NCBI RefSeq assembly: GCF_901933205.1 | Contig: NC_044572.1 | Span: 26,932,501-26,996,500 of the forward strand | Direction: 5' to 3' | Length of the DNA stretch: 64,000 bases | From: Camarhynchus parvulus | Lineage: Eukaryota > Chordata > Aves > Passeriformes > Thraupidae | Part shown: in pieces, positions 36,701 through 49,185 of the stretch | Numbering within the stretch: the stretch's first letter is position 1 | Layout of the letters: each line of letters starts with the position of its first letter | Translations under genes and position numbers: made by a program | Notes under the pieces: generated by a model | Told to the model about the DNA's origin: nothing | Database searches by the model: none | The model's input: only the letters and a program-made list of their open reading frames with translations

Positions 36701-39700
36701 ATTTCAGTCACTCTTTGTCTTGCTTCTTACAAAAGAAACTGAATCCAAATGCTGGTTTTTGTGTTCTATGCTGTGGTCCATGCATTTTAGAGCCCCAAAT
36801 CTGGGAGTTTTCAGAATATGTTAATTTTATAAATTTATTTTTCCTCTGCTGCTTAGTTCTCTGAAGATCCCCAAGCAATCCAAATGTAATCTCCAAATGA
36901 ATGACAGTGAATCTAAATTTTTCCAGAGTACTATTTTATGCTGGTAGATATTTCACACTAACCAAGGGTATATAGATAGATTTGCAGTTTAAAATTTAAT
37001 AGATTTTTTTTTCAGGGTCTGTCTGTATGATTTAAAATGATCATTTTTTTCCAGCAGTTTTTCCACTCATCTTTCCCAGCTACTGCTGAGTCAGAGAGTT
37101 CAGACTGTTTAATTGAAAATGAAGTGACAATTCTTTACGGCTGGATCAAAAACCAAAAAGAGTCCATAGAAAGATATCCTTTGACTTAATTAAGAAAGCC
37201 TTCTTTGACTTGATTAACAAAGCCATTCTAAAAGCTTTATGTATATTCAAAACATATTTATTAACATAATTTAAAACTCCCTCCCAAATCCTGCTATCAC
37301 ACAATCTATGCTAAGCATAGACATGTAAAGATTTAGCCTGTTTTGCCTAATTATTCTCATTTTCCCTTGGTTTTCCAACCAAATTTTTAGAAATTTTTTT
37401 TTTATGTTAAGAAATATTTGCTTTTATAAAAAATAAAATCTCTCTGACGTATTTGAAGTGACACCAGTAGCAGCACACTAGTGCTGGGGGTCATGCAAGA
37501 ATTGAAGCAAGGTCCTTCCTCAGTCAACTTCTGTCTGTGTTTGCCCTTTTTCAAAGTCAACAGCCTGGGAGCATCACTGCTCCTGCACTGCCAGCCCATT
37601 CAATGGGTCCCTGCTGAGCTGCAGAATGCCCTGTGTGCTCTGTGTGTACTGCCAAGCCCTCACTGCCATCTAGGCAAGACACCTGGGCACTGGGCCCTTG
37701 AGAAGAGTCAAAATTAGGCAGTCTGAAAATCCTACCACACTGGTACAGTTAGCAGAGATGGTGTTCGGTATCCTTCTAATATTGTGATTAAGGATTCAAA
37801 TGAGACCATGAAAAGGATGCAGAAAGACACTTAGGTTTGTAAGCAACAAAGAAAGACAAAAGTTGCAATCGGAGGAAAATGAAGCTAGATTTCCCTTCTG
37901 TTACAAGAAAAGCCTTCTCCATACAGATTATTTTCGCTTTACCATCTGAGAACTGACAGAAGTGAAAGCATCATTTTCCTGTTTTCAAACAGTAGAGCTA
38001 GATGACAATGTAACAAAATAAATAAATCAAATGTCATTAACAATATTAACTGCTCTTTTTTTTAGGGTTGTAGAACTTTGTGTGAAATACAGCTGTGGCC
38101 ATTCTAGTCAACAGCACTGCAGATATGCTTTCCTGTGCATAAATTTTGCGCTGTTTATCAAATTCTTATCTGGCATCTGTTCCCTTATGAAATAATATAG
38201 AAAAAGAAGAAAGGTGAAGAGAAAAGAGGAGAAATTGTATTTTTGTGTACAGGCTATATACAGTAGAGCATTGCCTTGATTCTTCTATGGGTTCTTCTAA
38301 AGCAAGACCCTGAGGCATCTTAGCAACTAGAATGAAAAAAAACATGTTTTCCTGGGTTTATTTGTGAGTACAACAGAACTTCACTAATTTGTACCCATGC
38401 AAGGGAAGACATAGGAAATGACAGAGTAAATGAACACTTTGTAGACCAGAATTTTATTTCATTTTCTAATTGTCATTTGTTTTCATTTATTTGCAGCAAT
38501 ACATCATTATACTGTTGCTGTTATTTATCCTGATACTGCTGCCACCTTAGTAAAATCAGTTTTGAATAAAACATCAAACTTAAAGTATTTCTCTCATTAA
38601 AGGGTTATATTGGTGCCTAGAAATACATAAAGAATTATAAGTGGAGGAATCCTTTCTAGAGCATGGGTCACTTTTGCAAAGTCATTAGGAAAATGAATGT
38701 TCAAAAGTATGTTGTTCAGATGTCAAGCACATTAATAAATGCTTTGGAGAATGGAATGTAAAATGGTGTCATAATAATGACATTGAGTCTCAAAAAATCT
38801 CTGTTTCTGTATCTTTACTGGGATAAAAGAAAGTGATGGGTAATGTCTTAGGTTGGAAGTGTGCTTCTTCAAAACACAATTTATTTTAAGCAGTATCTAC
38901 TCATATATATATCCAATCAGTGAAATATTATAGTGGTTTCCATTTTGACCAACAGCTAGCATATCCGGTTGACAATGTCTGAGGCTTTGCAAAAATAATT
39001 TATTTCTTTTATTTATTTTTTATCATTTCACTGGTGGCCACCTGAAGACATCCTTTAAGGTACACAAGTCCAGAAAAATTCTTTGAATATACCTTTCTAG
39101 CTCACCTAAAATAAACGTAACTGGTCTTTATGCTTGATTATAGATATTTTATGCATTCTACTTAATCATGTCTGAAGGTTGTTGAAAGCTGAAAAATCTT
39201 TCAGTAAAGTATTTCATTCAATGCATGCTACACTTTTTCCCAAATTCCCATAAGCCAGAGACCCTGGACAACATACTTCTCGTACTTCTGTAAAAAGATT
39301 TAGCAGGCCTTGAAAAATATTTTTCCTTTTTTTCTTTTTTTTTTTAGTCACACAGTTCAAATGAAAGTAAATTCTGTAAATACTGCATACTTTATGGGTT
39401 TAATGATGACAAATAGAAATATCATCTCAAGGAAAAAATATCAGTTTTAGTTTGAAATCAGTCCAAGCTAATATTTGCAACTTCAGAGTGAGCTTCAAAG
39501 GATTTGAAGTTCTAGAAATCAAGTTGATTTCCAAAACTGTTGCAGTCAGAAATCAAGAATTTGCTTGACTGAAGAAGGCATAAATTAAACCCACATTGCT
39601 GAAATGCTAGCAAGAGCTCTAAATGCTGTCTTGTATGGAGACTTTCTGTCTATATTTTATCTTCTTTCAGACACTCTTATAGACACTACAGCACTTAAAG

Positions 39701-39943
39701 ACCAAATGCCTAGTCCTGAACCATCCTTCATTCTTTAAATTTCTTTTTTAAATTCAGCTATAAAATTTAAAGTCAAAAGGAAAATAAGATCATTTTGTCA
39801 ACTACAGGGTATCAAAAGTCATTGGATATACAGAATTTGTTCTTACTTTGATTGGAATAATTTCCAATTGGCTAAAAATCTAACTTCTTTCTAAAAGGTA
39901 TCTTCTAATAAATGTACACTCAGTCAGAACTGAATGACATCTT
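33716..39943. other. AT-rich unique sequence, no gene seen
   Basis: About 6.2 kb with short frames only. A less AT-rich patch at 37480-37720 holds a 78-codon frame without recognisable features. A small tandem duplication lies at 37179-37226. A CR1, LTR or RNA gene was looked for and not seen. Confidence 0.55.
37179..37226 (+). repeat. Imperfect 24-bp tandem duplication
   Basis: Units 37179-37202 and 37203-37226, both starting CTTTGACTT, agree at 21 of 24 positions. Confidence 0.85.
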
Positions 39944-40513
39944 GTCATGATTTAATCCAAGGGCAACTCAGCCCCACACAGCCCCTCCTTCACTCCTCCT
40001 CAGTGGGATGGGGTAGACAATCATGAGCAAAAGTGGGAAAACTCATGGGTTGAGATACAGAGTTTAATAGCAAAGCAAAAGACACATGCACAAGCAAAGC
40101 AAAGGAAGTTAATTTACCACTTCCTATGGGCAGGCAGGTGTTCAGCCATCCCCAGCACCTTTATGTGTAGAGATCAGCAGAGGAGACCAACACCAGCACT
40201 ACAAATGTCCTCTCCTTCTTTCTTCCTTATAATTTAGATGCTGAGCATGATCCATATGGTATGGAATATCCCCTTGGTCTGTTGGGGCCAGGTGTCCTGA
40301 TTGTGTCCCCTTCCAACCACTTGTGCACCCCCAGACTCCTTGCAGGTGGGACTGGGTGAGGAGCAGGAAAGGCTGTGGCTCTGCATGGTCCCTGCTCAGC
40401 AGCAACAAAAACATGGCTGGGTTATCCACACTGCTTCCAGCACAAATCCAAAACACAGCCTTGTACTAGCTACTCTGAAGGAAATGAACCCCATTCCAGC
40501 CAAAATAAGCATA
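39944..40513 (-). mobile_element. Solo LTR, ERVL-type avian endogenous retrovirus
   Basis: On the minus strand the element reads from a TTTTGGCTGGAATGGGG-type start to the GGATTAAATCATGACA end, with an ATTAAA signal at 40063-40068 (minus sense) followed by CTCTGTATCTCAACCCATGA. The layout is the same as in the LTR at 1962-2561, including the GATTTGTGCTG and GCTGAGCAGGG words, so the two seem to belong to one subfamily. No internal retroviral sequence adjoins and no clean target duplication was found. The right border is uncertain by a few bases. Confidence 0.85.
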
Positions 40514-43500
40514 CACCTACAGGAGGAGAATCTGCTTGGCAGTTTCCTGCCATGATTAATGCTCTGTTCTTTACTTCCTAGCATTTGCCTGGCACGAGCA
40601 ACTGCTGGTTCTTGTTACACATCTGCTTTCTGAATGTCATATTTTCTCCCTTGCAAGAGTCTTATCCATCATAGTACCTTTCCTGATAAGTTAATAAGGA
40701 AAAGCTCTAAAGTTCATATGATGGGAACTTTTCCAGTTTTCAAATCAGTTCTGTGACTCTAAGTGCTTGCTAATTTTTAAAGCTGTCTAGAAGCATCCAG
40801 ACATAGTTTCCTCAGTGTATGTGAGTTATTACCCAGCTGCTTATGCATCTTGGAACCATATCTTTACTGTGGCAGTGCCCTTGGGAATTAGGAAATCATA
40901 GTCTGCTCCAAGATCATCACTTCGCAGGACTCACCTAACTTCCTTGTCCTTCAAGATGTAATTTTAAAAACAAACTTCCATGTTTTTTGAGTTCACTAGA
41001 ATAACAGTGTACCCATTTTGCCAGTCACTGGATGACCTGCTTTTACCATTGTTTCTCTTCTCACTATACCCTTCACAATTAGCATTAATGCAGTAGCACA
41101 CCACTTCCACAGAGATATTTCACACTGACACTTCTTTTTTGAAGACCTGTTAGTCATGTGGTTTGAGCCCACATCTTATTGACACCTTGCATTGTGTCAG
41201 GTTCTTTAGTTAGATAAAAGGAGGTAGATGGTTGTACCCATTATCAGGATAAACATATATACCATTTTCAAACACAGTTAAAATGTTATCATATAAAAAG
41301 CTTTATTTTATGACACCAACTATGTAAACCACAATTTTGACTTACCATTAATTGTGTTCTTAGTTTTAAATACTTTTGAACTACTTTGTTTACTTCCTAC
41401 TTCATCTTTTCCTTTATTTTTCTGCACATGGTGACACATTAAATTTTGCATTCACACAGTATGAACAATCTCAGAGATTCAAAATCTTACAAGGATTCCT
41501 ATATTTAATAAATATTAATACTGTCGACCTCAGACACTCTTAGAAGTAGACATCTTTAAAATATTCCTTTGCAATGAAAAAAACCAGAAAACAAGTCTGT
41601 TATATTGTATTTTTTTGTTACAGAAACTCAGATGTATTGAACACCTATGTCTTCTCTGTCTCCTTACTAGATATTTTGTAATTTATTTTAAGAATAAAAT
41701 GTTTGTTTAAAAAACATGTTTGTTTCTTCCTCTTGCACAGCTTCTTTCTTTCCCTGCTGTTGCTGTGGATCCCTGTATTCCTAATATATATTTTCAACTT
41801 TGACTGTGGTTATTTCACTTAGAAAAGCTATTTTTTCAGTGTCTTTATCTTAATTCATTAATTTTCTCCATACATTTTCACACTTTCTGTTTAATATCAC
41901 TCTTTTGGATGATAATCTCTTTAGATAATACACAGAGTTTATATAGAAATTTATATCTGCTCTCATTAGCCAATGAGTGGCTCTCATATTAGCCGCTTCC
42001 TTTCATTACACCAGTGATGGCTGGTGTCATGAAAAGAAGTGACAAAGACTTTGTAGGACTAGCTGTGTGTCCTCTCAGCTGGGAGCAATTATCAGTGATG
42101 GAAGAAAAGGTGTGGAGACAAGAAGTAACATTTCCCTTTTTTATACACTTCTTCACATGCATACTTTCCTCTGCGTCCAGGCTAGAGCTTCCCAAGGAAC
42201 CAGATTCCTCTGGAATTTTGAATTTTTCAGGTAGGTCCCTGTAGGCCTAGGGAAGCTTCTCCTTCCTTCTTCATCAGAGACTGACATATTTTTCTTCCTG
42301 AATCTAATACACCTCTTACTTGAGTTCTCAAGCTGAAATTTTCTGAACTTCAAAACCAAATCAAGTGCTAAATTGTGGGTCATGCCTTTTACAGTAAAAT
42401 AATATTCTACCTGATTTCAGAAGTCCAACTGGACATTTCCACAAAAAGTTTGCAGTTCAACCACATGGAAAAATTACCAATCTTTTTTTCATCTGTGTGC
42501 AGCTGAAATCTAGTCTAAGCCTCTCCCGTTATGTTCATTACACCAAGAAACTTTTGTTTTCTTTCTTAACTGGAAATCACACAGTAATGATAGTTAAATT
42601 TGCTGTAAGCATCTCCTCTTAGGAACAATCAGTGTTTTCAAAGCATTTCACTGCTTGTAGGACTTTGAGAAAAGAATTCAACCATCTATAAATATCCTCT
42701 TGTTTTTGATCTACTGTCTTTTTTGGCAAAAAGAATTTATGTTTTCCTTATGCAACAGATGCTCAGGACAGTATTAATTTCAGGATTTCAAGAAATCTGC
42801 TTGTGAATGTTGGTGTTTGTTCAAGATAAGAGTTCAAGAACCACCACATACTTTCAAATAAATATTCATTTTGTCTAGAGCTGGTATACAAATCTCTTTT
42901 ATGTCATCTGTCTAAATACTGGTCAAATTTACTAAATTTGAAGACTGCAGATCACTGGAGAAAGTTCTGATTAAAATGGAAAAGTACTAAAATACTTTAA
43001 AAGAATCATATCTTGATGTCTTCATGACATTACATAAAATTACATCTGGATAATATTTTATAGCAGCTATATTACAATATTCTGACTCTGTGTGCATAAC
43101 TTAGTACTCTAATATGACATACAACATGTAGGCATGCAACCATTCTAAATTATTCCTGACATTCACTCCTGTTATTCAATCTCTCTCTGTCACACCTATC
43201 TTGGCCTTGACAGGTTCCACTTTTATGTTACAAAAAAGTTAGAGATTGGTAGGACACAACAAATTCAGAACATCACCAGATTGTCTAACCTAAGGACATG
43301 TCAGTGTGGAGCACAGGGTGAAATATATCTAATACAGAGTGCAAAAACCTGCATATATCCTCCCTGAATTCAGAAAACGTAACACACTTTAAACAATACA
43401 GCTATAAGATCTTGCATGTCTGTGACTGTTCAAGGGCTTCTCAAGTGAATGTCTTGTATATGCTGCCCCAATCTGATACTACGGGAGGTGGGAATATTAA

Positions 43501-44464
43501 AGTATGTGCATTTAAATTTAGTTATGCAGACATTTCAATTACTCTGCATTGGGACTAGGAAACAATTACAATTCCATTTAGTGAATTTCCTCCTTAGCTG
43601 GCATTACAATGGAGGATGGAAGCCTCGAGGTATTTTGACATAGAGGCTGCAGTTTCAAGTTTTTTAACAGCTAGTCTTATCATTTTAGTGACACTGACTG
43701 GAGTTAGATATACACTTCAGTGGGAATATCTGAGAGCTCCAGAGATTTGCCACTTGCCAAGAAAAGCCTTTTGTGCAACAAGAAAAACAATTTTTATAAT
43801 AATAAAAACAATTTTACAAAACTATTGTGCTGTATCAATCATTGGCCACATTTCAGCAGGTTCATTAGCATCAAGGGAGTTAATCAACATATTTTTGAGC
43901 GCCTGATAGCTGTTTAAGAGAGACTGTTAGGTTGGAAAAGTCAGTAACATTTGAAACAAAAATAATGTGATAAGGCCTCTCTTTCTGAAGACCACTTAGC
44001 AGTCTTTCTGTGGAACTGTGGAGCTGAGGAAAATTCTTGCTCTGCTCTAAACTCCAAACCCTGGGCACAATTCCTCCTAGTATCGCATCCCCACTGATGA
44101 CCCCTATCAATGAGGTCTTTTATTCATTGCCTTCTGCACCAGCTAAGGTAATTTTTGAGAGTGTTGGAATTCAAGACGCAAATCTATCCTTACAACTATA
44201 ATATTTTTTCAAAAAGTGTTTATTTTACTGATGCAATGAACACAAAAAAAAAAGGTTAAAAAATTGCTGATTACCAGAGTAAAAGAGCATAAATTCCCAT
44301 TATTCAGTATGTGAGAGTTTACAGAGGACTCAAGATGTCTTTCCAGACTTTTTTAATTAAAAATTTTTCAGCCACCCGTAAAACACTAATTTCTCTAGTT
44401 TTGTCTCCAATTACCTAGGTCCTCACCTTTGGTGCAATCCTTTGTACTTTTATGCCTTATAAAA
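40514..44464. other. AT-rich unique sequence, no gene seen
   Basis: Short frames only (at most 96 codons). A GTTAGGTTGGAAAAGTCAG phrase at about 43926 resembles a CR1 terminus but the match does not continue. No other element recognised. Confidence 0.5.
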
Positions 44465-44578
44465 GTTGTAAGCACCTTGGGGCACAAATAAGTGGGTCTG
44501 TCTTATATAGCACCATTCTTTCCTAAGGCATTGAATTAATAATATATGATAATTTATAATGAAGGCATTTGCAAGTCA
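44465..44578 (+). repeat. Old retroposon-tail-like repeat, copy A
   Basis: GTTGTAAGCACCTTGGGGCA resembles the widely spread 3' tails of old amniote LINE/SINE families (a TTGTAAGCTCCTTGGGG pattern). The following part (44511-44578) is similar to 46079-46146, with an identical 20-base core CACCATTCTTTCCTAAGGCA. The family is uncertain. Confidence 0.4.
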
Positions 44579-44939
44579 GAGGGCTTGACAGCAAGCCAGT
44601 GAATTGAAAAGCAAGCAAAGTTAAGTAAACCTTTTAAACAGGGTGGTCTTAGTGGCCAAGATACATTTTTTGTTTATAAATATTTGGTGTGAGAACTCTG
44701 TCCCTTGGCAAAGTACTTGTTCCAAAGATGGGAAAGCCGGCTGCACAGTCTGAGCCTACATGGAGCTTCCTGCAGGCACTGAGGAGCACAGCTAGGCTAA
44801 CTAGAACAGCAAGTGCATCCCTCAGAGCAATATCTGAAACTGCTGTGTCACATTTAAGCTCCAGAACTGGAAAGAAACCAGAAACAACAAGAGAATGGTC
44901 ACAAATATTTTTATTTACCTCTGCCAGGAGAAATTGCAG

Positions 44940-45655
44940 GATCAGAGAATGGCCTGGGTTAGAAGGGACCTTAAAGGTTATCTTGTTCCAAGCCCTCAGT
45001 CAGGGGCAGAAACATTTTCCACTAGACCAGGTTGTTCAAAGATCCATCCAACCTGGTCTTGAACACTTTCTGGGATGGGGCATTCAAAACTTCCCTGCAC
45101 AACCTCTTCCAGTGCCTCCCCACCCTTGCAGTAAAGAATTTTTTTCCTAATATCTAATCTAAATTTACTTTCAGTCTAAAAACATTCCCCCTCGTCCTGT
45201 CCTTGTAAATGGTCTCTCTCCATCTTTCTCATAGGCTCCCTTCAGGTATTTGAAGGCTGTGATTAGGTCACCCTGAAAACTTCTCTTTTCCAGTCTAAGC
45301 AAACCCAATTCTCTCAGCCTTTCCTCATAAGAGATGTGTGTCCATCCCTCTGATCAGCCTGGTGGCCTGCTCTGGACTCGGTCTGAAGATGGATGTCCTT
45401 CCTGTGCTGGGACCCCAGAGCTGATGCAGCGCTGTGGGTGAGGTCTCAGCAGAGCAGAGCAGAGCAGAGCAGAGGGGCAGAATCCCCTGCCCTGCCCTGC
45501 TGCCCACGGTGCTCTGGATGCAGCCCAGGACACATTTGGCTTTCTGGGCTGCAAGAGCATATTGCTGGGTCATGTCCAGCCTCTCCTCCACTATTCCCTC
45601 AAAGTCCCTCTTGGCAAGGATGGTCCCTACGCATTCAACCCGTCAACCTGTAACA
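44940..45655 (-). mobile_element. CR1 LINE, 3' end with ORF2 C-terminus, best preserved copy
   Basis: The plus strand opens ATCAGAGAATGGCCTGGGTT, the complement of the CR1 terminus, and continues through GGTTGTTCAAAGATCCATCC, GGTATTTGAAGGCTGTGATT and TTCTCTCAGCCTTTCCTCAT in canonical antisense order. On the minus strand the frame at 45325-45591 holds the ORF2 C-terminus (EERLDMTQQYALAAQKAKC, then VLGCIQS), frameshifted further on. The 5' end is truncated near 45655, as usual for CR1. The copy includes a (GCAGA)5 run at 45449-45475. Confidence 0.95.
45449..45475 (+). repeat. (GCAGA)n pentanucleotide run inside CR1
   Basis: Five units of GCAGA. The CR1 consensus has only a short GCAGAGTAGAGG-like stretch here, so the run looks like a local expansion after insertion. 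Confidence 0.9.
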
Positions 45656-46078
45656 TTTACATGGGCAATGTGATGCGTATTAAACACGCCTTGAACACTT
45701 ATTTATCAAACCTATGTTGCAAACAGTCTGCTAAAATACATTTACTCAGCAACATATCAGTATATTAACATGCCTCTTTCAGACTTTCTTCCTATTTTTC
45801 TGACTAAATTTCAGCAGACAACTTCTGTTTTAAAGCATGACAAGACAAAGTTCTGGATTTTCCATTGAAAAAGCACTAAGATTTGTTGCAGAGGCCCCGT
45901 GTACAGTTCATGCTCAAAACCTCCCATGTATCCAGAAAGCATGTCCCATAGAACTGATGAGCCATGTGAAGGGGCCATTTGTCCTGGATTTTCAGACACC
46001 AAATAGCCTAGTCAGACCCATAAATTTTTATTTTAATACTTTAGGGCAAAAATCTGTCATTTTAATTTGTCGAGAAAC

Positions 46079-46146
46079 CACCATTCTTTCCTAAGGCAAG
46101 GTGTGAATAATACATGACAATTTAAAAAGAAGATGTTTGCTACTCT
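46079..46146 (+). repeat. Old repeat, copy B (partner of 44511-44578)
   Basis: About 54 of 68 positions match copy A without gaps, beginning with the identical core CACCATTCTTTCCTAAGGCA. The upstream words TTTAGGGCAAAAATCTGTC also resemble copy A. The CR1 at 44940-45655 lies between the two. Confidence 0.6.
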
Positions 46147-46449
46147 TGCTGCTCCTGCAAAACCTCTAGATTCTCAGACAAATGACCAAAGTATTCTTAA
46201 TGCACTCAGGTTATATTTTAGGTGCAGGAAGATGACATATATTTTAAAATTTGAACTTAGTACAAGCTACATATTCAGTGTTACCAACTGAAAATTCAGT
46301 CTCAGGTTATTTGCTACTTTCTTTGAAGTTATGGTTTGTATGGGCAAAGAGTTGCAGTTTTCTCTCTAATTTCTTATTAAGTGCCCAAATCCTATTGAAA
46401 GCAAGCTGTTATATATCTAAGTGCTTCCATAATTAGTCTTCCTAGTTAC

Positions 46450-46557
46450 GAAGAAAACCCTGAAAAAAACAACTTGGAAAAAAAACCCAAAGAAACTAAA
46501 AAGACTAAAAAAAAAAAGCCCAAAACCCCAAAAAACCAACAACAACAAAAAAATCCC
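46450..46557 (+). repeat. A-rich low-complexity tract
   Basis: Alternating A-runs with CCC and CAACAACAA segments. No unit structure beyond that. Confidence 0.8.
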
Positions 46558-46852
46558 TAAGCATGAAAATAAGAATGATATTAAATTAATAAATTAAGAA
46601 CTAGAATAATATATTGGTTTCTTAAATTTCCTCAATTTTCATATTTATTCAGAAACTATCACATTATTACATGAAGGTACATTGCCAAACCAAGGCATTA
46701 ATGTGGCATGTTGTAGAAATTTTCATAATGAACCAATGATAAAGCTGTAACTTGTAGATATTGGTAAAAACAGGTTACTAGAACAAGATATGTCTATGGC
46801 TCTGTATACATGTGTTTCTTACAGAACACTGCTGGTTTTTAAAAATAAGCTA

Positions 46853-46920
46853 TTAGTTATTATTATTATTATTGTTGTTATTACAATAATAATGTTAATG
46901 ATTAATCATTATTAATAATA
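46853..46920 (+). repeat. (TTA)n-rich tract with palindrome
   Basis: TTA trinucleotides give way to AAT trinucleotides around a perfect 14-base palindrome AATGATTAATCATT. Confidence 0.8.
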
Positions 46921-47772
46921 TGGATGTAATGTGGAATTGCAGAATAAGGAGTACTGCATATTGTAATCTGTATAAAAATAGATACAAACAGACCCCAGAG
47001 ACAGTAGAAAGAAATCATCACCATTAACATCCCTCCTCTACTGGCAAAGAGGAGGAAGAACCCCCAGCAATTAACCTAGTTCTCCTGGTGAAGAGCCTTA
47101 AATACTTATTTCTCATCATGAAACTTTATTTTCTTTTTTTTAAGGAGCATGGGAAGACCAAAGGAACTACACCAGAGAAAGAGACAACTATTGGGAAGTT
47201 TTACTGGTAGTTTTACCTGTATTAATGACATTAACGACCGTAGAAATGAGATAATTCAGACTGGGTGTGCTACGACCATTGCACTTAGACTAAGAATAAA
47301 TCTTTGACTAACCACTAAAGCTTTAATTTAAGTTATGATGCACTAAAACTCACACACACCTCTGTTTATGAGCAGCAACTGATTTCACTATAACCACCAT
47401 AAAGTCTTGGATATTTTGTGTAATGCCTGGGGTCTTAACAATATTCTGAAATCTGGAAGTATCAGTATTTCTATGAAACACATGAGTGCAAATAGGATCC
47501 ATTTCATGAAGAGATTTTTTTATTTATCTTTCTTTTAGAAGTGGACTGCCAGACATCCATTTTCTGCATGTTCTGATCCAGTCTTATGTAAATCTTCCAT
47601 TGAATCTCTAAAAGTTAATAAATCCATTGTTCAGACAAATCAAAAAATGGTGTTTTATTTACTTCTGTTCTCCAGAAGCTCCAAAGTACACAACTTCAAG
47701 AGGAAAAGACATGTTCTTCTCCATTGTTAAAAAGCAGTATCTCCGGTTATACCTTCATGCAGTCTCTACCCA
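46921..47772. other. Unique sequence, no gene seen
   Basis: AT-rich, short frames only, no repeat recognised. Confidence 0.5.
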
Positions 47773-48293
47773 TGTCCTGGTTTCATTAAGGATAGAGTTA
47801 ATTTTCCTTCTAGTAACTAGTACAGTGCTGTATTTTGCAGATTTTGTTGTTGTTAGGTCAAGGACTTTTCAGTTTCCCATGCACTGCCCAAGAAGCTGAG
47901 AGGAAGCTCTTACTGTACAGGTGACCCAAACTGGCCATGGGGGTATTCCATACCAGAAAGCATCATGTGTAGTATATTCACTGGGGGCAGCTGGCTGTGA
48001 GAGACTGTCTGCTGCTGAGGAACAGACTGGGCATTGGTCACGAAGTGGTGAGGAGTTGCATTTTGCATCACTTTTGTTTCTTGGAATTGTTTCTCTCTCC
48101 CTCTTTGTTGCCTTCCTTTTTATTATACTTATTTTTATTATTATATTTTATTTAATTTCAATTATTAAACTGTTCTTATCTCAGCCCACAGGTCTGGGGT
48201 TTTTTAATCCAATTCTCCTCCACATCTCACAGAGGTGGGCAATGTGTGACTGCATAGTTCTTAGTTGCCAACCGGTGCTGAGTCACTACAACA
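47773..48293 (+). mobile_element. Solo LTR, ERVL-type avian endogenous retrovirus
   Basis: It starts TGTCCTGGTTTCATTAAGGA and contains AGAGTTAATTTTCCTTCTAG, a TCAGTTTCCCATGCACTGCC segment, GGGTATTCCATACCAGAAAG and an ATTAAA signal at 48164-48169 followed by CTGTTCTTATCTCAGCCCAC. It ends near TCACTACAACA. This is the canonical order of the common ERVL LTR of songbirds. Its U3 differs from the LTRs at 1.96 and 39.9 kb, so it is a sister subfamily. No internal viral sequence adjoins. The 133-codon frame inside is an artefact of the LTR. Confidence 0.9.
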
Positions 48294-48917
48294 AAGAACA
48301 CTTGGAAGAGCCAGTGATCTGAAACAGGTTGGAAGAAGATTGAAGAGGATTGAAAAGCCAGCCTACTTTTAGGTAAGATGTTAAATTAGGAAAGGATACA
48401 GAAATTGTGGGTTACTGTTCTGCCCCTGTACTATTTTATACAAAACATCACGTATGAAAGGGTTTTTTTGAAGCTGCAGTTGACAACAGCAGGAAAATTT
48501 GAGGAGCAAGGTAGAATGTATCAGCCTGTTAAATAAAGTTCAAATCACCTGGCTAGGTTAAACAATGGAGCCTCTGAACTGGACCAAAAAACACTTGCAA
48601 GAGACAGCACACAGGCCTGCCCATTATCGCAGCTCACTCTCACAGCCAGCAGAACAGGAAAAGGGAAAGCAATGTGGAAACTAAGCCTGCACAAGCTGGA
48701 TAACACCAGTAGGCTGAGAACCAGGTTAGCAGACTGCTGTCAAAGTCACTGTCAAGAGAATGATTTAACATGGTTCCTAGTGATACATTTCTGAGATGTG
48801 CTACCAAACTCCTCTCCCTAATAACGATTTCCTTGCTTCGTATGAAGATTAAGGCAAATATCTAAGGAAGACATTCAGTATTTCTAGGCAGAGATTTGAG
48901 GATTGTTAGTTGTTCAC
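48294..48917. other. Unique sequence between two LTRs
   Basis: Moderate GC content with no recognised repeat or gene. It does not look like gag, pol or env, so the neighbouring LTRs are independent insertions. Confidence 0.5.
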
Positions 48918-49185
48918 TGTTGTCAGTGGTTCCTCGCACAGGGCACCAATTGATGATGGACGCACAACTGACACCAAGAATGGTTTTATGTATCACCACT
49001 TCATTATTTGCCAGTATAACCTTTTATACCCTTTTCCCTCACATGCATAACACCTGTGTGCCCTTTTACTCTTTTGTGGTTGGTGAATACACATCAGCAT
49101 TCTGTGCTTCTTTTCCTTCAATGCTGTTCACCTGTCTTATACAGCTGCACCCCATTCCCTATGTCCCATAACCTGTTCTCCTACA
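48918..49185 (-). mobile_element. Short solo LTR, ERVK-like
   Basis: On the minus strand it reads TGTAGGAGAACAGGTTATGG at the start and GAGGAACCACTGACAACA at the end, about 268 bp. It has a TATAAAAGG box (49020-49028) and a short U5-like part with the GTGCCCTGTGCGAGGAACC phrase. Flanking hexamers GTTCAC (48912-48917) and GTTTGC (49186-49191) differ only by two transitions and may be a 6-bp target duplication, which suits ERVK. No internal sequence is present. Confidence 0.7.
49020..49028 (-). promoter_or_regulatory. TATA box of the ERVK-like LTR
   Basis: TATAAAAGG on the minus strand, placed centrally in the LTR as a retroviral U3 promoter would be. Confidence 0.6.

Noticed and set aside
43926..43965. 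GTTAGGTTGGAAAAGTCAG as an antisense CR1 terminus
   Set aside because: The similarity stops after about 20 bases and the sequence either side is unrelated.
44689..45150. 153-codon plus-strand frame
   Set aside because: Its second half is antisense CR1 3' UTR. The first half has no recognisable domain, splice context or conservation evidence.
47921..48322. 133-codon frame with a hydrophobic stretch resembling a membrane protein
   Set aside because: It lies inside the plus-strand ERVL LTR. The hydrophobic run comes from the TTATTATTT-type stretch before the ATTAAA signal.
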